Shown here in pieces: positions 1-4,455 of a stretch of DNA of 7,185 nt. Source of the stretch: 2011-GWA2-47-8b sp964361325. GTDB taxonomy: Bacteria; Patescibacteriota; Minisyncoccia; UBA6257; WO2-44-18. The stretch spans positions 1 to 7,185 of the forward strand of contig CAYHZT010000024.1 of assembly GCA_964361325.1 (NCBI GenBank). The letters run 5' to 3'. The first letter of the stretch is position 1; every line of letters begins with the position of its first letter. The position numbers and the translations under genes are program-made. The notes beneath the pieces were generated by a model. The model saw nothing but the letters and a program-made list of their open reading frames with translations, was not told where the DNA came from and did not search any database.

Positions 1-38
1 TTTGCAGACCCCGGTGTTAGCTACTTCACCACGTCGCC
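1..38 (-). tRNA. tRNA-Cys(GCA), 5' half, cut by window edge
   Basis: On the minus strand the 38 bases fold as the first half of a cysteine tRNA: seven acceptor bases GGCGACG, the TG linker, a D stem GTG/CAC, base 26 C, anticodon-stem strand GGGGT and loop CTGCAAA with anticodon GCA at positions 34-36. The count fits canonical tRNA numbering exactly. A13 faces A22, a mismatch known from E. coli tRNA-Cys. The D loop has AG where nearly all tRNAs have GG (positions 18-19). The 3' half, including the T arm and any CCA, lies outside the window, so integrity cannot be judged. A separate promoter sits just upstream, so it is probably its own transcription unit. Confidence 0.88.
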
Positions 39-51
39 ATTGTATAAACAT

Positions 52-79
52 ATTATAATTTTTGCAATGACATTATCAA
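52..79 (-). promoter_or_regulatory. Promoter of tRNA-Cys
   Basis: Read on the minus strand, TTGATA (74-79) and a perfect TATAAT (52-57) are separated by 16 bases. Thirteen bases lie between the -10 and the first tRNA base, giving a predicted 5' leader of about 6-7 bases. This close match to the housekeeping sigma-factor consensus supports independent transcription of the tRNA. Confidence 0.75.
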
Positions 80-87
80 CTCATCAA

Positions 88-112
88 ATAAAATCCCCTA
101 TAGGGATTTTAT
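88..112 (-). terminator. Palindromic terminator after the 3D-domain gene
   Basis: A 10-bp perfect stem (88-97 with 103-112) encloses the 5-base loop 98-102. The G/C pairs are at the loop end and A/T pairs at the base, so the A/T arm doubles as the U-tract (TTTTATTT on the minus strand). It begins 16 bases past the stop codon of the 128-589 gene and precedes the tRNA-Cys promoter, insulating the two units. The near-symmetry would let it act in both directions. Confidence 0.7.
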
Positions 113-127
113 AAGTGCTGGTTTTAA

Positions 128-589
128 TTATAACACCACTATTTCCGCAATTTTAATGCCGAATTTCTGAGCCGAAGCGCGGTCCGGAAACCAAAGGTCT
201 ACGCGATCCTGAAAACGCTTGGCCATCCGATCTTCCACCACGAACACCTTTTCTCCAAATAATTCGGGAATTTTGATCCGCGTATAGAGGGGCAAGAAAT
301 TAGCCGCTACAATACCGTCCCGCACGTGCGTGCCGGCGGCAGTGATAAATGGCGTATCGTCTGTCTGGTCAAAAGTAGACGAATAGGCAGTCAAATGAAC
401 GATCAGACGCTGCCTGCCTTCGTCTAAGGGTGTTTTGGCTACTAAGGCGGTATCTTGAAGGTCCGCTTCGAAAACCCCGCTCTCCACATTGTTTTGCAAC
501 GGAATAAGAGTTGGGTAAGAGGAGGCATTAGCCAAAATAGCTAAGGCAATAGCGCTATTGGCAAACCTTTGTAGGAATAGATTGAGCAT
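128..589 (-). CDS. 3D-domain protein, probable exported cell-wall enzyme
   Basis: A 153-residue protein. Residues 2-24 form a hydrophobic stretch consistent with a signal peptide or membrane anchor, followed by a linker to about 60. A 3D domain runs from about 62 to 153, starting LTAYSS, with AAGTHVRDG (84-92), VVEDRM (117-122) and RVDLWF (129-134). This is the double-psi beta-barrel fold shared by MltA-type lytic transglycosylases and YuiC/RpfB-type cell-wall proteins, so a role in peptidoglycan cleavage outside the membrane is likely but not shown. Of the three family aspartates, D120 and D131 are present, while the first position appears as N97. The start is ATG at 587-589. A longer GTG start at 646 is unlikely because it lies between the promoter elements. 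No Shine-Dalgarno is visible. Short proteins of this shape are, as I recall, common in Parcubacteria. Stop is TAA. Confidence 0.8.
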   Translation of the reverse strand: MLNLFLQRFANSAIALAILANASSYPTLIPLQNNVESGVFEADLQDTALVAKTPLDEGRQRLIVHLTAYSSTFDQTDDTPFITAAGTHVRDGIVAANFLPLYTRIKIPELFGEKVFVVEDRMAKRFQDRVDLWFPDRASAQKFGIKIAEIVVL

Positions 590-600
590 ATTTGTGGTAT

Positions 601-619
601 AAAAAAACCCCAGTTGGGG
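601..619 (-). promoter_or_regulatory. Leader hairpin followed by U7 upstream of the 3D gene
   Basis: On the minus strand CCCC (616-619) and GGGG (608-611) form a 4-bp G/C stem with a 4-base loop, followed directly by seven T (601-607). It lies between the predicted transcription start (around 630) and the ATG (589), so it would be in the 5' leader of the 3D-domain mRNA. It looks like a short intrinsic terminator and could act as an attenuator or pause site. The stem is short, so this is tentative. Confidence 0.45.
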
Positions 620-636
620 AATTATAATACACGAGT

Positions 637-665
637 ATCCTACCACATTATTTTGAGCTTGTCAA
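637..665 (-). promoter_or_regulatory. Promoter of the 3D-domain gene
   Basis: On the minus strand a perfect -35 TTGACA (660-665) is followed after 17 bases by TAGGAT (637-642), matching the consensus -10 at four of six bases, with TGTGG just before it. Transcription would start near 630, giving a leader of about 40 bases. A second, perfect TATAAT lies at 621-626 but has no recognisable -35 at the right distance. Confidence 0.65.
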
Positions 666-678
666 TACCTGTATTATG

Positions 679-734
679 GCTCCGATGTTCAATCGGAGCA
701 GTGATTTTCCGAAGCGCTTCGCGCTGGGAAAATC
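679..734 (-). other. Two tandem hairpins downstream of tRNA-Leu
   Basis: Six bases past the tRNA discriminator lies an irregular hairpin: an outer 8-bp stem 703-710/727-734, then small internal bulges and an inner 5-bp stem 713-717/721-725 with loop 718-720. A second, perfect 8-bp stem 679-686/692-699 with a 5-base loop follows. Neither is followed by a T run, so they are not classical intrinsic terminators. They may define the 3' end of the tRNA precursor or shield the next promoter from read-through. Confidence 0.5.
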
Positions 735-739
735 TACTG

Positions 740-821
740 TGCCCAGGGGGAGAGTCGAACTCCCATGCCTTTCGGCGCACGATTTTGAGTCGTGTGCGTC
801 TGCCAGTTCCGCCACCCGGGC
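740..821 (-). tRNA. tRNA-Leu(CAA)
   Basis: The complete cloverleaf reads on the minus strand. The acceptor stem is GCCCGGG/CCTGGGC (one G-U pair). The D stem GCG/CGC has a GG-containing loop. The anticodon stem is CACGA/TCGTG with loop CTCAAAA, anticodon CAA, reading UUG leucine codons. A long class II variable arm is closed by GCC-GAAA-GGC, and the T arm is GGGAG/CTCCC with loop TTCGACT. The discriminator is A (740). The next bases are CAG, so the CCA end is not encoded and must be added after transcription. I could not find a convincing promoter between it and parB. Confidence 0.96.
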
Positions 822-829
822 AAATTTGA

Positions 830-846
830 CGCGAAACAACTTCGCG
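830..846. repeat. Inverted repeat between tRNA-Leu and parB
   Basis: CGCGAA (830-835) and TTCGCG (841-846) form a 6-bp inverted repeat with a 5-base spacer, in the short gap between the divergent tRNA-Leu and parB genes. Its shape suits a dimeric repressor site, but it could also be the start of an RNA hairpin. It does not match the parS consensus. Confidence 0.35.
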
Positions 847-875
847 CTCTGCTGTTCATTCAAGGTTCAAATATA

Positions 876-881
876 TATAAT
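876..881 (+). promoter_or_regulatory. Likely -10 element of parB
   Basis: A perfect TATAAT ends seven bases before the parB ATG (889), which puts the expected transcription start at or next to the start codon. The best -35 at 17-base spacing (853-858, TGTTCA) is weak, so the promoter call is moderate. There is no purine-rich ribosome site upstream of the ATG, which fits a leaderless message. Confidence 0.5.
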
Positions 882-888
882 AAATAAC

Positions 889-1764
889 ATGGAGAACCCC
901 CCAATTCAAGGTCCGGTATTTTTAATTGAGGTAGATAAAATCTCCCCCAACCCGCAACAACCGCGACGCAATTTTGACGAAACCGCTCTAAAAGAGCTAG
1001 CGGCTTCCATTCGTGAATTTGGCATCCTTCAACCGATTATTGTTTCTAAAATCGAGAAAGAAACCGAAGTCGGCACCGAAGTTCAATACCAGTTGATTGC
1101 CGGCGAACGCCGCTGGCAGGCTTCCAAACTTTTGGGCCTGGAAAGAATTCCGGCAATTATTAAAAGCATTAACTTGGAACGGGAGCGTTTAGAATTGGCC
1201 GTTTTGGAAAACGTTCAGCGCGCCGACCTGAATGCCATAGAATCCGGCCGGGCCTACGCGCGGCTCCAGGACGAATTCGGCCTTACGCAAAGAGAAATTG
1301 CCAGCCGCCTCGGCAAAAGCCGCGAGGTTGTGGCTAATACGATCCGTCTCCTGGCCCTGCCAAGCCAAATCCAGGAAGCAATCGCCAAAAATCAAATTAG
1401 CGAAAGCCAGGGCCGGCTTTTACTTACTATTGATGACCAACGCCAGCAACAAATTCTTTTTGAAGATTTAATAAAAAGTAATTGGAGTGTCCGGGAACTC
1501 AAATCCCGCATTCAGACACTGCGATTAGCTCAACAACCTCCAGTTGACGCTGTTACGCAATTTGCCGACCCGGAAACGGCCGGCATTCAAAAAGAATTGG
1601 AAGCGGTACTGGGCACGAAAGTAAAAGTGGAGAAGTCCGGAGAGACCGGAAAACTAATTATTTCTTTTTATTCTCCTGAGGAACTTCGCGGACTGGTAAC
1701 AAAACTAACCTCTAATTCTATATTAGACGGTAACCAACCGACTTTACCTCCTTTATCTTTTTAA
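889..1764 (+). CDS. parB: Chromosome-partitioning protein ParB/Spo0J family
   Basis: A 291-residue ParB-type clamp protein: it loads at parS sites, spreads along DNA as a CTP-dependent clamp and works with ParA and SMC in chromosome segregation. The N-terminal ParB/sulfiredoxin-like CTPase domain spans about 11-115, with PNPQQPR (20-26), the nucleotide-binding box GERRWQA (72-78) and ENVQRADLN (107-115). The helix-turn-helix DNA-binding segment is about 132-153 (LTQREIASRLGKS), followed by the helical linker. A C-terminal dimerisation region lies at about 230-275. Length is normal for the family. I chose ATG at 889 because the motif-bearing protein begins there. The upstream open frame crosses tRNA-Leu and encodes nothing ParB-like. 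No parA adjoins it and no canonical parS site is visible. The last 47 bases overlap rel on the other strand. No clear terminator follows, only T-rich sequence after the stop. Confidence 0.93.
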   Translation: MENPPIQGPVFLIEVDKISPNPQQPRRNFDETALKELAASIREFGILQPIIVSKIEKETEVGTEVQYQLIAGERRWQASKLLGLERIPAIIKSINLERERLELAVLENVQRADLNAIESGRAYARLQDEFGLTQREIASRLGKSREVVANTIRLLALPSQIQEAIAKNQISESQGRLLLTIDDQRQQQILFEDLIKSNWSVRELKSRIQTLRLAQQPPVDAVTQFADPETAGIQKELEAVLGTKVKVEKSGETGKLIISFYSPEELRGLVTKLTSNSILDGNQPTLPPLSF

Positions 1765-3394
1765 TTTTTTCCAAAAGTTTCTCCGCTTTTTCTTTCGATA
1801 AAATATCGCAATTGATTTTCACTATCGGAAATTTGCTATTAACCGATTGGATACGGGCATGGGACCGGCCGATAACGTCGGAAAGTTCAGCGATGAGACC
1901 GGCGCGATCTCTCGCGACCAGTTTTATTTCCAGCCGTTGCGGTTCATTTTTAATAAAAGATTTTCCGCTGTTTTTCAAAGCGGCGCGGATATGATTGCGA
2001 GCCGACCCGGTTCGGGTAAAAACCAGCCACGACTCCGATGGCCCTTTATTTTTCTGGATCATAATTTCTACTAAATCCCCCGACTTTAATAAATAATCCA
2101 GGTTCACGATTTTCCCGTTCACTTTGGCGCCGGCGCAGTGATTGCCGACATCGGTGTGAATTTGATAAGCAAAGTCCACGGGCGTCGCCCCGACCGGCAG
2201 ATCAATTACTTCACCTTTGGGAGTCAGAGTCAAAATCCTGTCCTGAAAAAAATCAATTTTGAGTGAATTCAGAAAATCTTCGGGATTGGTAAAGTCCTTT
2301 TGCCAATTACGCAATTGCTGAATCCACACCAATTCCTTTTTATCGGCGATAGGTACAACGCGCTCTAAATAAGCTTTACTGCCTTTGTTTTGGTGATAAG
2401 CAAAATGGGCCGCGATTCCGTTTTCGGCTTCGTTATGCATCTGATCGGTTTTGATTTGAATTTCGGTTATCTTATTTTCCGGTCCAAAAACGGTGGTGTG
2501 CAAACTACGATAGCCGTTAGCTTTAGGCAGAGCAATGTAGTCCTTGAACCGATGAGGTACCGGCGGCCACATTTTATGAATAAGTCCCAAAGCGGCATAA
2601 CAATCTTCCACGCTGCTTAAAATTATCCGTATAGCCACTAAGTCATAAATACTTTCAATATTCATATCGTAACGAAGCAGTTTTTTATACAAACTGGTGT
2701 AGCGCTTGGCCCGCGAATCCATTTTGATTATTTTTATACTATTGTTCCCGAATTCCGATTCAACAATCGGCCGCATTCTCTGGGCATAACGCTCCCGCTC
2801 CTCAAACCGCTCTTTGACATTTTCAATCAGCCATTTGTATTCCTGCGGATACAGATAAGGAAAGGCGAGGTCTTCCAATTCGCCGCTCAATTTTTGCATC
2901 CCGAGACGATAAGCGAGCGTGGCATAAATTTCCATTGTTTCCAGAGCTATTCGTTTTTGTTTTTGCGGCGGCAAGGCATAAAGCGTTTTCATGTTGTGAA
3001 GCCGGTCTGCCAGCTTCACTAAAATTACGCGGATGTCTTTACTTAAGTACAAAATAAATTTTCTAAGGTTTTCCACCTTAGCTTCTATGCCCCGATAACG
3101 CACCTGGCCGATTTTAGTAACGCCGTCCACTAAAAAAGCTACGTCCTCGCCAAACTTTTCTTTGATCGCGCTCAATGTGCTGGGCGTATCCTCAACAACG
3201 TCATGTAGAAGGGCGGCGGCGATGGTAGTCTCGTCTAATCCCCATTCGGCAACCGATTCGGCGGCCGCCAAACAATGGCTGAAAAACGGTTCGCCATTTT
3301 TTCGTTTTTGGTCTTTATGGGCATTACGAGCGTAGTCATAAGCTCGGCCAACCAAACCATATTTATCTTTTTGAATAAAATCCTTGACGCTCAT
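1718..3394 (-). CDS. rel: Bifunctional (p)ppGpp synthetase/hydrolase, compact Rel
   Basis: A 558-residue RelA/SpoT homologue that makes ppGpp and pppGpp from GDP/GTP and ATP and also hydrolyses them, controlling the stringent response. The N-terminal HD hydrolase domain has H40, the H64-D65 pair in LLHDVVEDT and D130 in KLADRLHN, so hydrolysis looks intact. The synthetase domain (about 210-335) has SRAKRYTSLYKK (227-238), YDLVAIR (250-256), FKDYIALPKANGYRSLHT (283-300) and EIQIKTDQMH (311-320). The RFKD at 282-285 is the basic variant typical of bifunctional enzymes. A TGS domain (about 385-447) and a C-terminal ACT domain (about 487-556) follow. The helical and zinc-finger regions normally between TGS and ACT are almost wholly missing, making it well below the usual length of over 700 residues. 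ATG at 3392-3394 has no Shine-Dalgarno. A weak -10 (TAGAAT, 3409-3414) lies 14 bases upstream. The stop is TAG, inside the 3' end of parB. Confidence 0.94.
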   Translation of the reverse strand: MSVKDFIQKDKYGLVGRAYDYARNAHKDQKRKNGEPFFSHCLAAAESVAEWGLDETTIAAALLHDVVEDTPSTLSAIKEKFGEDVAFLVDGVTKIGQVRYRGIEAKVENLRKFILYLSKDIRVILVKLADRLHNMKTLYALPPQKQKRIALETMEIYATLAYRLGMQKLSGELEDLAFPYLYPQEYKWLIENVKERFEERERYAQRMRPIVESEFGNNSIKIIKMDSRAKRYTSLYKKLLRYDMNIESIYDLVAIRIILSSVEDCYAALGLIHKMWPPVPHRFKDYIALPKANGYRSLHTTVFGPENKITEIQIKTDQMHNEAENGIAAHFAYHQNKGSKAYLERVVPIADKKELVWIQQLRNWQKDFTNPEDFLNSLKIDFFQDRILTLTPKGEVIDLPVGATPVDFAYQIHTDVGNHCAGAKVNGKIVNLDYLLKSGDLVEIMIQKNKGPSESWLVFTRTGSARNHIRAALKNSGKSFIKNEPQRLEIKLVARDRAGLIAELSDVIGRSHARIQSVNSKFPIVKINCDILSKEKAEKLLEKIKKIKEVKSVGYRLI

Positions 3395-3412
3395 CTACGC
3401 TTAGCGTATTCT
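3384..3412 (+). promoter_or_regulatory. Probable promoter of qng1
   Basis: TTGACG (3384-3389) and TATTCT (3407-3412) are spaced by 17 bases, matching the housekeeping consensus at five and four of six positions. The -35 lies within the first codons of rel on the opposite strand, and the -10 overlaps a possible rel -10 (TAGAAT on the minus strand, 3409-3414). A start near 3418 would leave a leader of about 35 bases before the ATG. Confidence 0.5.
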
Positions 3413-3443
3413 ATGGTCAGCACTTTTTCAATCCCGGAATAAT

Positions 3444-3449
3444 GGAGGG
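3444..3449 (+). promoter_or_regulatory. Strong Shine-Dalgarno deciding the qng1 start
   Basis: GGAGGG lies four bases before the ATG at 3454. The in-frame ATG at 3442 overlaps this site and would place it inside the coding region, so 3454 is the better start. It is the only strong ribosome site seen in the window. Confidence 0.75.
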
Positions 3450-3453
3450 AATA

Positions 3454-4440
3454 ATGAACTATTGGACTGAAAAAATTATTGAATTTTGGACCGATTCCAA
3501 TATTCCCAAAAGATTCGTCTCAATTAATACTCAAGCGTTAAGCAAGCTTGCCCAAGACTTTGCCGGCCGTGATTTTAAAGTACCAACTTGGCAATTATCC
3601 GGAGTTTTCCCGAAATCCGATTTCGCTTTCTTGTCTCAACTGATTTACGAATGCGCGATAGATTTTTGTTTTACCAATCCACAGCGCCCCACAGAACGAT
3701 TCCGCGTTGGCGACCATACCGGATCGCTTGCCATGGCCAAGTGCTTCTATCGACATTTCGGCGAGAGAGCGATTTATTCTCATGAGATTCAGAAAATAAC
3801 GAATTCAGAAATCGATATTCGATATTTTTTCAGGGGCGATACCGAAATCCCCTTACTCGGGGAGAGAACCAGAAATCTTCACGAGATAGCAAAAAATATG
3901 AATTATTGGTTTGGCGATAATCCCCGCAAGTTTTTTGAATCGGCGCAGTATCGCATCTTCCCCAAGCAAGGCTCGTCTGGACTGTTACTAACTTTGGAGT
4001 CGTGTTTTCCGGAAAGTTTTGCCGTGGATGCCGATCGCCTGTGTTTCAGGAAACGCTCTCAACTTTTAGCTCTCATTTATCAAGGTAGGGCGATTCATTC
4101 TGATGGCCAACTGCCACTACTAAAAGATGCCGATCAAATCGGCCCGATTGCCGATTGCGCGGTTCCAAACGCTTTAAGCGAAATGAAAATTTTGAAATAC
4201 TCTCCGAAACTGGCGGAGAAAATTAACCGGCGCGAAGAAATTCGATCTAACAGCCAAGAAGAAACAGAAATCAGAGCCGCTACCGTTTTTGCGGTCAGCC
4301 AAATTCTTGAACAAATAAATACTCTACGGAGCTATCGGGAGCAGTCGGAGGTTACGATACTGGAATTAGATAACGTTCTCTGGTCTTTAGGAAGGCAGTC
4401 CACTCTTCCGTACCACATAACACAAACGACCGCTTATTAA
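3454..4440 (+). CDS. qng1: Queuosine 5'-phosphate N-glycosylase/hydrolase (Qng1, DUF2419)
   Basis: A 328-residue protein of the queuosine-salvage family (DUF2419; human C9orf64/QNG1). Characterised members cleave queuosine 5'-phosphate to release queuine, which is then inserted into tRNA by TGT. Recognition is from recalled alignment with the human protein. Matching blocks are DFCFTNP (70-76), RGDTEIPLLGERTRNLHE (127-144), FRKRSQLL (198-205) and IADCAVPNALSEMKILKYS (232-250), which keeps the conserved Asp at 234. Further matches are QEETEIRAATVFAV (268-281), LDNVLW (305-310) and the terminal PYHITQTTAY (319-328). Length matches the family and nothing is broken. No signal peptide or membrane segment is visible, so it should be cytoplasmic. 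It has its own promoter and Shine-Dalgarno, is divergent from rel and converges on topA, so it is a single-gene unit. No other queuosine gene is in the window. The strong ribosome site sets it apart from its neighbours and may hint at acquisition, which is inference. Confidence 0.85.
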   Translation: MNYWTEKIIEFWTDSNIPKRFVSINTQALSKLAQDFAGRDFKVPTWQLSGVFPKSDFAFLSQLIYECAIDFCFTNPQRPTERFRVGDHTGSLAMAKCFYRHFGERAIYSHEIQKITNSEIDIRYFFRGDTEIPLLGERTRNLHEIAKNMNYWFGDNPRKFFESAQYRIFPKQGSSGLLLTLESCFPESFAVDADRLCFRKRSQLLALIYQGRAIHSDGQLPLLKDADQIGPIADCAVPNALSEMKILKYSPKLAEKINRREEIRSNSQEETEIRAATVFAVSQILEQINTLRSYREQSEVTILELDNVLWSLGRQSTLPYHITQTTAY

Positions 4441-4455
4441 GTGGTCGTTTTTATT
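4424..4455 (+). terminator. Terminator embedded in convergent stop codons of qng1 and topA
   Basis: The strands 4424-4435 and 4439-4450 form a 12-pair stem, including one G-U at 4432/4442, around a 3-base loop (4436-4438). The run of T at 4448-4452 gives a plus-strand intrinsic terminator for qng1. The hairpin covers the last five codons of qng1 and its stop, plus the topA stop and final threonine codons. On the minus strand the wobble becomes a C-A mismatch and the following U tract is poor (TTTGTGTT), so termination of topA may be weaker. Confidence 0.75.

Noticed and set aside
590..646. GTG start at 646 adding 19 residues to the 3D-domain protein
   Set aside because: The GTG is upstream of the predicted transcription start and just beyond the -10 element; the added residues translate the leader hairpin and U run, and the signal-like segment begins at the ATG at 589.
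717..848. 9-base direct repeat CTTCGCGCT at 717-725 and 840-848 flanking tRNA-Leu
   Set aside because: Too short to support an insertion or attachment site; both copies are parts of separate inverted repeats, and no integrase or element lies nearby.
648..863. Open frame of 71 codons on the minus strand (and a matching plus-strand one at 614-829)
   Set aside because: Both cover the tRNA-Leu gene and hairpins and show no protein-like features.
676..888. N-terminal extension of parB to an ATG at 676
   Set aside because: The added 71 residues run antisense through tRNA-Leu and have no ParB similarity; the motif-bearing protein starts at 889.
889..1764. parS sites in or near parB
   Set aside because: Nothing close to the canonical TGTTTCACGTGAAACA palindrome was found by eye in the window.
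1812..2620. Plus-strand open frames within rel
   Set aside because: They are shadows of the well-supported rel frame, with no start signals or recognisable domains.
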